Shown one piece after another: positions 1-12,330 of a stretch of DNA of 64,000 nt. Every line of letters starts with the position of its first letter. Position 1 is the first letter of the stretch. Source of the DNA: Linepithema humile (Eukaryota > Arthropoda > Insecta > Hymenoptera > Formicidae); the NCBI RefSeq assembly GCF_040581485.1, contig NC_090128.1, positions 30,658,931 to 30,722,930 of the forward strand. Reading direction: 5' to 3'. The notes beneath the pieces were generated by a model, which saw only the letters and a list, made by a program, of their open reading frames with translations, was not told the DNA's origin and searched no databases. The position numbers and the translations under genes were made by a program.

Positions 1-1050
1 TTTAAAAATAATTATTTTATATTTACTTTACATTTATTTCATATTTACTAGTCATTTTGCAACGAACATTTAAAAATCATTTTTGGAATATTTGTTTAAT
101 ATTTTTTTATATTAAATTTACATTTATTTCATATTTATTAGTCATTTACAACGAATATTTAACAATTATTTTTTCACGTTTGTCTTATATTTATTTTTTA
201 TATTTAATTTAAAATTATTTTAAAATTGTTTTAATATTATTATAATACTATTATAAAATATAATTTTTTTTTATTTTTATACATATTATTTATTTAAAAA
301 TTTTGTTATAAATGATAAATTTTGCATGTTGCAAAAAAACAATCAAAATAAATGAAAATTAAATATGAAATAAACGTAAAAAGAATAATTGTTAATTGTT
401 CGTTGTAAATGACTAATAAATATAAAATAAATGTTAATTAAATATGAAATAAATAAAAACAAAACATGAAAAAAATGATTTTTAAGTGTTCGTTGCTAAA
501 TGACCAGTAAATATGAAATAAATAAAAATTAAATATGAAATAAACGTAAAAAAAATGATTGTTAATTGTTCGTTGTAAATGACTAATAAATATAAAATAA
601 ATGTTAATTAAATATGAAATAAATAAAAACAAAACATGAAAAAAATGATTTTTAAGTGTTCATTGCTAAATAACTAGTAAATATGAAATAAATAAAAGTT
701 AAATATAAAATAAATATGAAACAAATGTGAAAAAAATAATTGTTAAATGTTCGTTGTAAATGTCTAATAAATATAAAATAAATGTTAATTAAATATAAAA
801 TAAATATGAAACAAACGTTAAAAAAATGATTTTTAAGTTTTCGTTGCAAAATGATTAGTAAATATAAAATAAATAAAAATTAAATATAAAAGAAATATTA
901 AACAAACGTTCAACAAATGATTTTTAAATGTTTGTTGCAAAATAACTAGTAAATATAAAATAAATGTAAATTTAATATAAAATAATTATTTTTTAAATGT
1001 TTATTTAATATATAAATTATAAATGAAATATAAATGTAAAATAAATATTA
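1..1050. repeat. AT-rich tandem and inverted repeat block
   Basis: A degenerate unit containing 'cgttgtaaatgactaataaa' followed by 'atgaaataaa' recurs from about 380 to 980, with a period near 85 bp and a higher-order period near 170 bp (compare 386-480 with 558-655). The first ~180 bases carry the same unit in reverse complement ('catttactagtcattttgcaacg' class), so the block is also a large imperfect palindrome with its centre near 230-350. I see no gene in it. It could be a satellite or a foldback element whose outer end lies left of the window. Confidence 0.7.
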
Positions 1051-2147
1051 CTTTAATGTTTAATAAACATGTTTTGCATTAAATGTATAATTAATCAAAA
1101 ATAAATATTTAAAAAACATTTTTAAAATATTGTCTGCTGATTGGGTAGTCTTCACTTTTCCATCTTGTTCCTTCTACTTGGGCGAGCGCTTTTCCATCAT
1201 GAAATTAATACAATCCTATCTATTTTATTACCAAACAACAATTTGGTTGAAAAAGGATTGCAAATACGTCTTCCACATCTCTTATTTTATGTAATCATCG
1301 CGAGCAAACCTTATTTTTTTATTAATTCTTATATTGTACACTGAGAAGGCCAAAACGTTTGATGTAAACAATTTTAAACGAATATTCTATAACCTTCGCA
1401 CGAAGAACTAGCATTGTGGCTCTTTACGCTCCTTATTGATTTTATTTGATTCGTCAATCACTAGAGCCTTATATATTAATTAATTTCAATAATATGATTC
1501 TTAACTTTTCGACCTCCTTTTAAACGATTTTTCGGAATAAAATATTATTATTATTATGACTATCTTTTTTTACCTCACATTGAAAAACCATTGAATATCT
1601 TTTTCTTACAAAGCAAAATGTCTTCATTTATTTTTATTTTTTGTCTCAAAAGAATGTTTGATAACAATATTACGCACGATTGTGAGGAATGCACTATAGT
1701 TAAGAAACCAATTGTTGATAAAACATTAACATAAAATATTTTTGGACAAAATAATTTTCTTTCTTTGATACAGCATTATCAAATACTATTTTGTACTAAC
1801 ATAGATACGATAAGAAATACATAAGAAAAGCAATAATGAAATACGGATCGCGCTACTAAACTCGTTAAATTGTGTTTCGCGACAGAGTTGTGTAAAGCGA
1901 TATAGCTCTGTGTCCTATTTAGCCTTAGCCAAAGATTAATGCAATACTGTTGATTGTACTTTATTATTAAATTTTATTTTGCATATATGTATATCCATCG
2001 GCCACATCGATTGTTTGCGCCAAATGTTAATATGAGTTCGTCGGCTACATCGATTGTATTCGCGGAATATATACGCACTTATTGTTTTCAAAAGGTTAAA
2101 CGCATTGAACTACGTTTATATTATTTAAATATTTATTTAATGAGATA
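1051..2147. other. No gene recognised, AT-rich intergenic
   Basis: I read both strands and found only short uninformative open frames, no recognisable domain, no clear inverted repeat and no microsatellite. A slightly GC-richer patch at about 1845-1910 has no identifiable content. Confidence 0.5.
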
Positions 2148-2149
2148 TA

Positions 2150-2534
2150 CAGGGTGATTCAAAATAACCTGATGTCCTTGCAATGCCATATTCTTGAACG
2201 AATTCTGAGACGATTTTTCCTTTTACAAAATTTTGTCCGAATCTTAGTTTTCGAGTTACAATTGAAAATAGGTAGCAACTTACGAGTTCGGTACAACGGG
2301 CAGGCAGGGACGCGCAACGTATAATGAGACTGTCAAATGTTTACTATCGTCTCATGACGCATTGCACCGTCCGTCCCTGCCTATCCGTTGTATCGAACTC
2401 GTAAATAGCAAACTATTTTCAATTATAACTCGAAAACTAAGCTTTGGACAAAATTTTGTAAAAGGAAAAATCGTCTCAGAATTCGCTCAAGAATATGGCA
2501 TTGCAAGGACATCAGGTTATTTTGAATCACCCTG
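2150..2534. mobile_element. Tc1/mariner-type foldback MITE with TA duplication
   Basis: The element starts CAGGGTGATTCAAAATAACC and ends in the reverse complement, with arms of about 170 bp each and a short loop near 2325-2360. It is flanked on both sides by TA (2148-2149 and 2535-2536), the target duplication of the Tc1/mariner superfamily. There is no coding capacity. A single-arm relative lies at 7819-7946. Confidence 0.85.
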
Positions 2535-2536
2535 TA

Positions 2537-2899
2537 TTGTTTTTTACAATAAAAAATTTTATTTATTCTAAAACCAGTATAGTTCTTTATTCAAAATTAT
2601 GTAATTTATTATGTAACTAGCTCATACAACTAAAAATTATAATAATTTTCTACTAGATATATACAATTAGTCCCAAAAATCTTATTTCCAAATCATATTT
2701 TCGCGTCTCTCAATGGAACAGATAGTAAAATAAATAAGAGAATTTACTTTCACAGACCAAAAATCGCAAATAATTTGAAACACGTGGCATTAATGTTTCA
2801 CGATTACGAACCATTAATTATTATTCAGACCAATCAATTGTTTTTCTTCCTAAAGTAGTGATGAAATAATTATCATATGTCTACTATACATATAAAAAC
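2537..2899. other. No gene recognised
   Basis: AT-rich spacer of about 360 bases between the TA-flanked MITE and the hAT-type MITE. Nothing recognisable on either strand. Confidence 0.4.
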
Positions 2900-2996
2900 A
2901 GGTAAAGCAGAGCACAGAATTAGTTGCACATTTCGGGCCGATTTTCGAGACGACGTTTCCTGTTCCCCCACTATCGCCCGGCCGCTACATAATATA

Positions 2997-3892
2997 GGTG
3001 GTAAACTTAATTCCTGCCGTTTTTTCGTCTCCAAAATTAACTTGTTTCGAAGGAAAGATGAGTGAATACCTTAATCAAAGTAATTTCTTCCATTTTTTAC
3101 TACTTTGTCCCATCTCACCGGCAACAGAACAATTCCACGACGGTAGAACGCGGTGTCTTTCGAGGCGATCCGTTTATTCACCCATTTTTGGACTTCTTTG
3201 TAACTGGAGAAGTGTGTGTCCGTAAGTGCGTGTTGCATCGACTGGAAGAGATGGTAATCCGACGATGCCAAGTCTGGAGAATACGCTGGATGCGGGAGAA
3301 CTTCCTATTCAAGCTGCAGAAATGTTTGCTTCACGCTTTTCGCAACATGCGGTCGAGCATTATCATGCAAAAGAATGACTTTGCGTCGATTGTTGGCTAC
3401 GGATGGTCTTTTTTGCATGAACTCGTCACTCAACCAGCATAATTGCTGTTGGTAACAATCAACTGTAACGGTTTCATTTAGACGCAAGAACTCATAATAC
3501 AGCACACCCTCCTAATTCCTTTTTTTGGTTATCCGGAACGTTCTTTGTCTCTCACGTCAAAATCACCGTTTCAAAAGCGTTCAAACCAAACTCTGCATGT
3601 TCTTTCCGATGGAGTTTCATCACCATACACTTCGGATAATAAGCGATGCGTTTCAGCTGCGGTTTTCTTGAGATTAAAGTAGTGAAGAAACACATGTCGG
3701 AAAAACAGCTTATCGCGGTTCATTTTTAATCGATTGGAAAATTTTTTTGGCGTCGATAAATCTAACCTGTGAGGATTGAATCATTTTCAGCAATGTCTAA
3801 ACTACAAAAAACATGCAACTTTACCGTCGAAACTCGCCAGCATTGGCGCCGGCACGCTTCTAGTAACGAGCGGCACGAATTAGTTTACCACC
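2997..3892 (-). mobile_element. Internally deleted mariner element
   Basis: Inverted termini begin GGTGGTAAAC at the left and are mirrored by gtttaccacc at the right end. TA precedes the left end (2995-2996), while the right duplication has decayed. At about 0.9 kb it is shorter than a full mariner (~1.3 kb). It sits inside the hAT-type MITE and so is younger than it. Confidence 0.8.
3071..3760 (-). pseudogene. Mariner transposase pseudogene
   Basis: Read on the minus strand from about 3760, the sequence gives mariner N-terminal helix-turn-helix text (motifs TAAETHRLLSEVYGDE and WFERF, with stops), then jumps to the middle of the catalytic domain at about 3505 and runs to the C terminus at 3071. 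The second catalytic Asp (HDNARPH) and the third (SPDLASSDYH) of the D,D34D triad are present. The first Asp lies in the deleted segment. An in-frame TAG near 3290 separates the two best-preserved blocks. The encoded protein would have cut and pasted mariner DNA; this copy cannot work. Confidence 0.88.
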
Positions 3893-4273
3893 ATTAATTA
3901 TTAATAAAAATAAATATTATTTATGTAGCGAAGAAAATGTTACGATTCCTTGAAAGATGCCTAAACAACTTAGCCTATTTCTAATATAAAACGCTCCTAA
4001 GCCAAAACTATCGGCGGCTCGGTCGCCAGCGGCCGGGCGATAGTGGGGGAACAGAAGGTGTCGTCTCGAGAATCGGCCCGAAATATGCAACTAATTCCGA
4101 GCTCTGAGGTAAAGTATAAAGGTGAGCTATTAACTAGTGTCACGCCAGTCGCACAGGCAATCGCATAAGTTGGGCTTCAAAATCTCACTTGAATATTATC
4201 ATCAAAAATTAAGAAAAAAAGAGTGTGTAAATGTAAAAACGTAAAATAAAGATCATTTAAAATATCTGCAAAT

Positions 4274-7239
4274 TTGCTGATTGGGACTTTGTTAACCAGA
4301 AAAGTAAAATTTACTGTCGTTGGGTTTGACATAAACTCAAATAAAAAATCCACTGTCATTGATGTCGAATCTGAAGATGATATCGTTATTTCTGGCATCG
4401 CCGGTAGATTTCCTAAATCTGACAATATTAGCCAGCTTCAAGAAAATCTATTTAACAAAATGGATCTTGGATCAGATGAGGAACGACGATGGAATCATGG
4501 TAAAATCTTCTTCGGTCTATGAATAAAAAATTATATTAGAAATATTTCATAGAAACATATGTATAAAATTACTGTTCTATTTAAATTTTATTCATTGCCA
4601 TAATTTTTTTTCATTCAAACTTCTATATTAGTTGGAACGAAAATAACTGTTCACTTATTACATACGGTTTAATATGCAGGTCATCCAGATCTACCTCAAC
4701 GTATGGGACTGATTAATAATTGCGAGAAATTTGATGCAGATTATTTTGAAATTCCCTTCAACAAAGTCCATATCATGGATCCTCAGAGTAAGATGCTCAT
4801 GGAGCATACGTATGAAGCTATCGTCGATGCAGGAATAAATCCGAAAGATTTATCTGGAACAAATACTGGAATTTTTATCGGAATGTGCTTTTCGGAGGCG
4901 GAGAAGACTTGGTTTTATGAAAAAGTACAGGTACGAAAAATTACTCGATCAAGCAAGAATATTGCACAAGCTTATAACATAAAAATTTTGATAAATAACA
5001 TTTTTATATTATATTGTAAAAAATGTACTTGTTGGTAAATCAACTCGTACAAAGCTTATGCAATAAACATTTAAATTTTCTAATCAATATATGAATACAC
5101 AATAGATAGCTGGCGATGCAGCTTTTGGATGTTCCAAGTCTATGTTCGCAAATCGAATGTCTCACTGGTTAAATATAACAGGACCATCTCACATAATCGA
5201 TTCCGCCTGTAGCTCAAGTCTCTTCGCTTTAGAGTCCGCTTATAGAAGTATCCGGTCAGGGCAGTGTAACGCCGCCATTGTCGGCGATGTAAATCTCTGC
5301 CTGAATCCTTATCTAGCTTTGGAGTTTGCGCGACTTGATATTATACTTATTGAAATATTAATTTAGAATATAGGAGATAATTGAAAAATATAAAAATTAT
5401 TATAATCTAATTAATGTGGAATATATATAAATATACATCAAAATTAGATTTTATAACATAATTTTACAATTGCAGGAATTTTAGCACCTGACGGATTCTG
5501 CAAACCTTTTACCAACGATGCAAACGGTTACATGTGTAGCGAGACAATCGGAGTCGCTCTTTTACAAAAAGCAAAGGTGGCTAAGAGAATTTATGCAACC
5601 GTCATCTACGCGAAAACTAATTGTGATGGATACAAGGAACAAGGCATTACTTTCCCGTCGAGCAAAATGCAGCAAACTTTACTGGAAGAGTTTTACAATG
5701 AATGCGGTATTTCACCGACTTGCTTAGGCTACATGGAGGCTCACGGCACCGGCACTTATGTTAACAATCCAGAAGAAATCAATGCACTCGAGCAGTTTAA
5801 ATAAAATCTAGATCTGAAGGACATGAGTACCGTGGCTCATCACATGCCTTTGTCCGAGCTTGGAATGGACTCAATGATGGCCGTGGAAATTAAACAGACC
5901 TTGGAACGGGAGTATGAGATTTTTCTTTCCGCGCAGGATATTCGCGATCTCAATTTCGCTAAGCTCGCCAAAATGTTTGAGAAAGATATGAAGAACGAGG
6001 AACTCACTGAGATAACAGGAATGAAATTACTCAATCGCATATCAGGCGATGATCAATTGATACCCGATGTTTGTATAAAGCTTTCGACGAAAAAAAGCAC
6101 GACGGAAAGCGAAATATTCCTATTGCCAGGTATAGAGGGTTGTGCAAACGTCTTTGATTTGCTGGTGCCAAAAATGGAAGGTACAGCGACGTGTTTGCAA
6201 TACAACACGCATAACATCGGCACAGACTTAACATCAATAAAAGATATCACTAATTGCCTTTTAGAGGTAAATTCTTCACTTAATTAATAACTGGACTCCA
6301 TAATGTAGAAAGAAGGAAACAGATTGTGATACAATAAAATACTGCATGCCAGAATACAATGATAACAAGATTACAGTTTAAGATATTTTTAATCCCATTT
6401 TTTTTTATGTTAAGTTTTTTTATACTTTACTGTTTTTTATGTGTTTCTAGCACATTTTGAGCAGAGAACAAAAATTGCCACAGAATTTTGTACTAGTCGG
6501 CTATTCGTATGGATCGATAATTGCTATTGAATTAGCGCAGAAGTTAGAAGAAATGAATCTCAAAGGCCGATTGATACTCATCGATGGAGCACCCGAGCAT
6601 ATAAAGGCAATGGCTAATGTAATTTGTCCTTTCACTACGTTAGATGAATTCCAGAATAATGTTTTTTTGGGTATATTGGGTTTGTTTCAATCAGCAGCTA
6701 GTGAAAAGGTATATATAGTCGTTGATGATGGTCTGAAATGATGGACTTTTCGGCAAAATTCACAAATCTAATCTTTTCAGTTTGTGTTGGAGTTGAACAA
6801 ATGTACTAATACTAATTGGGACGAAAAGTTAGAAATTTTTTTGAAACATGTTTCTTCGGCTTATTCACAAGTAATGATTGACAAAAGAAAAGCTTTGTGC
6901 ACAACAATATATAAGCATTTGAACGGTCTTCATGAATACGATGTGACACAAGCACCGAAAATCGAATCACTTATAATACTTTTGAAGCCTACGACATATT
7001 CATTACTTTTTCCTCAAGAAGACTATGGCCTGCACAAGGTAATTGAAGTATATAAAAAAATAATTTATACAGCAGAACAGTTGTAATTAATATAAAATTA
7101 CTTGCAGATTACTGCAGATAAAGGAAAGATAGAAATACACTATGTTGAAGGCAATCACATGACAATAATGGACAATGAGAAAGTCGTTGCTGCAATTAAT
7201 GAAACAATTAATTCTATTGAACCTATTAAAAAGCTATAA
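4274..7239 (+). pseudogene. Fatty acid synthase-like gene, centre deleted
   Basis: Seven exon-like blocks match animal FAS ends: 4274-4499, 4680-4930, 5106-5337, 5476-6266, 6451-6708, 6781-7038 and 7108-7239. The first blocks are ketosynthase, with the Cys nucleophile in DSACSSS (about 5200) and the catalytic His motif EAHGTGT (about 5740). The frame then meets TAA at 5802-5804 and resumes at once in the same frame in acyl-carrier protein (LGMDSMM, phosphopantetheine Ser) and thioesterase (GYSYGS nucleophile near 6500, GNHMT His near 7150). Acyltransferase, dehydratase, enoyl- and ketoreductase are absent. The intron after 5337 starts AT instead of GT. FAS is cytosolic and makes palmitate by iterative elongation; this copy lacks most of the cycle. 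The start codon is uncertain and an upstream exon may exist. Either a decayed duplicate or, less likely, a reduced gene. Confidence 0.82.
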
Positions 7240-7818
7240 TAGATAATAATAATATGACATCTGTGTAAAAAATCCATACTAGAACATAGAAGTTAATATG
7301 CAATTTAAAATACTATATGTATACACAATATATACATTATATATACACAAAATCCATATTTAGTTTTATAAGATTTTATAAAACACATCGTTAATATATA
7401 ATTGTTTGTTTTAACTGTGTATATGTTAAAAATAATATAAACAGAAATTATTTGTTTCAAGTCACAAATAAAAATATCATCTTTTTCCTAAAATTAACAC
7501 AATTTTGTTCTTTCTTTTAATATATTGCTTCCATATAGTCTGAATATAGTATTGAATTTGTATATAACTATTGAATAAATAGTTTAATAAATGCAGTAAA
7601 AATTATTGCAGATATCAGCTTGATTGAATCGAATCAACGGTTTCACATTACTTTACTTATATTTCTTGTTTAAAATTTAAAGTAAAGCAGTGTCACAACT
7701 GAAACAAAACAGTATTGTTTTACTTTTCAAAAAAATTGTATATATTAAAGCTTTCAAAAAAAGCTGTCTTATATATAATTAACTATATTATATACTATAT
7801 TTTATCATATTTTACATA
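7240..7818. other. 3' flank of the FAS-like gene
   Basis: AT-rich. Several AATAAA-like sequences (for example near 7467) could serve polyadenylation. No other feature seen. Confidence 0.4.
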
Positions 7819-7946
7819 CAGGGTGATTGAAAATAATCTGATGTCCTTGCAATGCCATATTTTTAAGCGAATTCTGAGACAATTTTTCCTTTTACAAAAT
7901 TTTGTCCGAAGTTTACTTTTTGAGTCATAATTAAAAATAGTTTGCT
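7819..7946 (+). mobile_element. Single-arm copy of the 2150 MITE family
   Basis: Starts CAGGGTGATTGAAAATAATC and tracks one arm of the 2150-2534 element, including 'ttgcaatgccatatttt' and 'ttacaaaattttgtccgaa', then stops. The opposite arm is missing, so it is a truncated copy. Confidence 0.75.
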
Positions 7947-7959
7947 ACTCGTTCTAAAA

Positions 7960-9220
7960 AATTGACATCATTTTGTATACTCTTTTTACAATAAATGTAT
8001 ATGATATATGCCATATTTTTTATTTTTAAAGCATGAAATATAAAGATATTTTTAATTTTTTGTGTCTATCATTTGTAAAAAAATCTTGATAAAAGAAACA
8101 ACATTAATTTTGCGACTTACAATAATCTGTTTCAATATATGCTTCTTTTAAATACTTACAATTAGCCTTATTTTATGTGATTAACTTAGTATTTAAAATA
8201 CGTATTAAAATCGAAAATGTATTTTTATTACAGTAGAAAAGAAACATTCTTGTCTTACAACATAGAGAAATGGCAAAATAGAATATTGTCTAAAGTACAA
8301 TCCAATAAAAACTGTTAAAATTGAACATTTTATAAAACCACTGTGATTCATAAAAAATTAGAACTGTTATTTTTAAAATATAGACATATTTCGACTGTGT
8401 GTTTTGAACTGCACTACACATTCAAAAATCACAGAATAATTTTATTTCTGCAAAGTTATGTATAATGTACAGTATTTACGTCCATAAAATAAGTTATTTA
8501 TTTGTATTCGCGCTCTCGCGACAGACTGCCCGTCGAGCGCCCTCTCTAGTTACCTTTGTTATCATTTTTGCGTTGCGTTACCTTTTCCTGCCGCTTGAGG
8601 AGGCGACAATTTTTTTTATTACAACTGTCTCGCCAAGAAGCACGTATATTGTAAGGCGGCCACGTGTCCTTGAAGAACGCAATAAAATATTTTAAAGTAG
8701 AGAAGAATTCAACATTATTTCTCGTCCACACCGTTACACGTAGCAATCGACCGTGAACACGTGTGGTAATACCAGTCGCACATAAGCGAATTCAAAACAT
8801 ATAATGTCAGTGGAAAAGTGATTTATTTATTATTACATATACATGATATTTAACCATTCCTCTCTAGTGTAAGACTACAATGTTTTTTTATCTACTGAAT
8901 TAGAAATTAATTTTATATTTAATGTGTATTTTAGATACCAAAGTAAACGCATAACATAAGGCTAATTGTAAGTATTTAAAAAAAGTATATATTGAAATAG
9001 ATTATTGCAAGTCACAAAATTAATGTTGTTTCTTTTATCAAAATTTTTTTACAAATGATACATACAAGAAATTAAAAATACCTTTATATTTCATGCTTTA
9101 TAAATAAGTTATATGACATATGTCATACGTCATATAACTAATATATAATATAAGTTATATAACATATACATTTATTATAAAAATATATGCAATATATAAA
9201 ATGATATTAACTTTTTATAT
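7960..9220. repeat. 1.26-kb foldback element
   Basis: Bases ~7960-8215 reappear as an imperfect reverse complement at ~8915-9220. Shared blocks include 'gaaacaacattaattttg' against 'aaattaatgttgtttctt' and 'acaataaatgtatatg' against 'catatacatttatt'. The loop (8216-8914) is GC-richer near 8510-8760 and has an open frame at 8465-8695 with no recognisable domain. Probably a non-autonomous DNA transposon; no clear target duplication was found. Confidence 0.65.
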
Positions 9221-9444
9221 AGATACTTTGATGTGAATATGTATAATATGGAGCACATAATATACATAATATATACACATGAAACACATAAATAAAATTA
9301 TTGTACAGAAATTAGAATATGAATGTATGTAATTAAATAATGTGAATGTTTGCAAAAATGTTGCAAAATTTATGTATAATACATACACTTTTTTATCCTT
9401 CAGAGTGCCTTCAACCCATTTTTTTCAGTCGGGTTTCGTAGCAC

Positions 9445-9447
<3 letters not shown>

Positions 9448-9514
<67 letters not shown>
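9448..9514. repeat. (CA)n microsatellite
   Basis: About 33 uninterrupted CA units. Confidence 0.97.
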
Positions 9515-9515
<1 letters not shown>

Positions 9516-10393
9516 CTAACCCAAAAGATTCTGTATATGACAGATAGCACTGAGTAGAGTACCTCAAGTGAGAGTACGGACAACAGGGTAACGATTGGTG
9601 ATTGGTCCGTCAAATTGAGGCAAAAGCGGAAGTAGCATGTCCGTGCGCACCAACTGTGTATACCACTGTTTGAAAAGAAATTGTGTTTAATTAAAATAAT
9701 TCTGTGCTTTATATGAGAATAAAATATAAATAAGAAAAGAGGTGAGTAGTGAAAGATTGCATGTGCATATACGTGTTACAGCTCTGTTTGTGCTTATCAG
9801 CTTTAATATTACTGCAAAATAAAATATTTGGTATATATAACTCATACATTCAAGATAATTTATTTTATTAATTTCCCTTTTTATGTTGTATATTTTACAG
9901 GAGGATATTCTATAGGTTAGTTGAAACTTTATATTTATTAATATATAATTTTATTGATTGTGTATATATGTATTTGCTAATGTACATAATATCTTTTCAT
10001 TTTATACAGACTTATTTCTTCGAAACTGGATTATGAGAACAAAGAGAAAAAAAGACGAAAATGAAGATATAGAGAGAAGATGTAATTGTATATTCTAATT
10101 TATTATCTGTATTATGCAATTTTGTCGTCAATGATAATATATTGGATGCAAATTGTATAATAAAATATTTAGGTATCTATTAAAAAATAAAATTTATTAA
10201 AAAATAGTTAATATCCTATTTTTAATTAAACAATTCTCTTTCATTCTATTTATATCTCCTTCCATTTATACAGTATAAAATCATTTTATATGTACAATTT
10301 CAGTTTTACCCTTCAGAGCATATTTAAAAATGCGCGCGCTCTTTAGACACGTTTCCGGTTTTGCCTCATTTATGTTCTGTTGTCCGTACTCTA

Positions 10394-10662
10394 ATAGCGT
10401 TTTCGATTATACAGGATTTGAACGACCCAGGGTTGGTTAATGACGTCATTGCAACCTCTCCACCAATGAAAGACTTGCATTTATAGTAAAATAGTGATTG
10501 ATAGCGCTATAATAGCGTTTTCGATTATACAGGATTTGAACGACCCAGGGTTGATCAATCACTATTTTACTATAAATGCAAGTCTTTCATTGGTGGAGAG
10601 GTTGCAATGACGTCATTAACCAACCCTGGGTCGTTCAAATCCTGTATAATCGAAAACGCTAT
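10394..10662. mobile_element. Near-perfect palindromic MITE
   Basis: Arms of about 107 bp are exact reverse complements as far as I can read, starting ATAGCGTTTTCGATTATACA. TA flanks both sides (10392-10393 and 10663-10664). The loop holds a third, direct copy of the terminal ~45 bp (10511-10555). It interrupts an internal terminal repeat of the surrounding P-like composite, so it is younger. Confidence 0.85.
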
Positions 10663-11275
10663 TACTTGAGGTAGAGTTCCTATAAGTAGAGTTAAGACAT
10701 CGGGCTATCAATTGCTGATTGGTTGTTCCAAGCCGCCATATGCAATAGCCAAACTAGCGGAAAATGTAAATTTATAAAGTCGGAAATTTATAGATATGTG
10801 CTTTTATTAACAAATATTTTTTTCAAAACAAAAGATATTAATTTTATTTTAAATAATTAATGTCTATATAAACTATTTTTATACAAATAAAGAGTGATCT
10901 AAAGAAAATTGTAATTTATACCGATGTAAACATATACTATATTGTCCTTGCTACGTTAGCAGTCATAGGTCGTAGACAGCCACTTCTGAAATGTTTCGTA
11001 GTCAAGCCTAGCAATGGAATATAAAATTAGTTTGTGTTACTGTTTATAGTGTATTTATAATGAACAAAATTTGCGTTAATATTATTTGGAACAGATATTA
11101 TAGAAAAACATTTCAATAAAAAGTAAGTTTATTTAATTATTTTCATTGAATTGTGAAATAAAAGAAACATAACCTTATATAACCATAAGAAACATAACCT
11201 TATATAACCATAAGAACATAACCTTAAAATTAAGTGTGCAATTAAGTAGTCAATGTAATATTTTTTAGGTTCATA

Positions 11276-11428
11276 ATGACGGGTTGTGTAGCTCCAAAAT
11301 GTTTTAATTCATCTTCCAAAGGGTTTAAGATGTGTTATTTTCCCAAAGACTCTAAAAGATGTGCTGAATGGATCCAAAATATGGGGCGAACTAATTGGAC
11401 ACCAACTCAGCATTCAGCATTATGTCAA
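11276..11428 (+). pseudogene. THAP-domain exon of the P-like element
   Basis: The ATG at 11276 opens a THAP zinc finger: MTGCVAPKC at the start, the CYFPKD and W positions in the middle, and LC before a GT donor at 11429. THAP is a C2CH DNA-binding domain used by P transposases and host THAP proteins. A GCATAAG-type MITE sits in the following intron. A possible second exon after the acceptor at about 12098 carries THAP-tail-like text (ending near 12218) but not a convincing C..H pair, and a Tc1 element lies beyond. No P catalytic domain remains, so I treat this as a dead remnant. Confidence 0.65.
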
Positions 11429-11509
11429 GTACTTTAATGAAAAATATACGCAAAATATCATATTGAATTATTCTATTCATACTTAACATCACAGACTCAG
11501 TACATATAA

Positions 11510-11663
11510 GCCGAGAGCACAAGCTTTTACATAAAGCATAACGCATAAGCATAAGGAAATTGATTGGTATATATATAAGCATAAGCAAATGCATAAGGAA
11601 ATGGACCAATCAATTTCCTTATGCTTATGCGTTATGCTTTATGCAAAAGTCTGTGCTCCGGCC
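11510..11663. mobile_element. GCATAAG-type MITE, copy 1
   Basis: Palindrome with arms 'ataaagcataacgcataagc' and complement, termini GCCGAGAGCAC and GTGCTCCGGCC. The same family occurs at 19734-19976, where a TTA duplication is clear. Confidence 0.75.
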
Positions 11664-12330
11664 AATAGCTTTTAATATTAGAGTTACAAACAACATACAC
11701 GTACATGCATAAATACATTATAGAAAATTAATATTATAAATTTTGTTATATTTTTGATAATAACTAAATTAATTTTATGAAATTCGTAACATTATTGAAT
11801 CTCACAGAACAGCAAAAAGCGTCACTAATTTTCAATTATTATGATTTCTTAATGTAATATCTTTCTTACGTTATTTTGATTTCCAAAACAATATAATGAA
11901 ATCTTTATTTGTTGGTATAATTTTGTTATAAATCCCTAAAAAAATATATACTTTTATATTTGTATATTTATTAATTATAAATTATATTATTAAAAAATGC
12001 TTAGGTGTGGTACAAAAATGTTTCTATTTTCTATATATCTAATAATACTTTTGATAAAATATTTATTTATAAATCTGATTTTTTTCTTTTTTTTTCAGAT
12101 TGAAACTGTATCATCACGGTTACCAATCGATATGTATTCCTGCAGTTTACTCATTTCGAACTGCAAATGAAAATATTCGGTCATCAATTATAAAAATCAT
12201 CAATTTTTGTAAAGACTAATATTTTTCAATTTTTAAATTGTACATACAAATCTTTTAAAAATAAAAATTAACTTTTTAAAGAAAATTATTTTTTTATATT
12301 TAATTCTAGATAATATATGATTATTATATA

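Larger units (their letters stand above)
2908..4106. mobile_element. hAT-type MITE interrupted by a mariner
   Basis: Termini are CAGAGC...GAATTAGTTGCA on the left and its reverse complement on the right, and the similarity continues inward for about 80 bp (a 'ctatcgcccggccgc' block at 2971-2985 and its complement near 4027-4045). The 8-bp direct repeat AGGTAAAG flanks it at 2900-2907 and 4107-4114, the target-site length of hAT transposons. The interior holds a mariner remnant at 2997-3892 and no hAT transposase, so this is a non-autonomous copy. Confidence 0.8.

Noticed and set aside
1..1050. CRISPR-like array
   Set aside because: Units are adjacent and degenerate without unique spacers, and the genome is eukaryotic.
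8465..8695. 76-codon frame in the foldback loop
   Set aside because: No recognisable domain and lies in a repeat.
9342..9613. Open frames through the CA microsatellite
   Set aside because: Simple-repeat artefacts.
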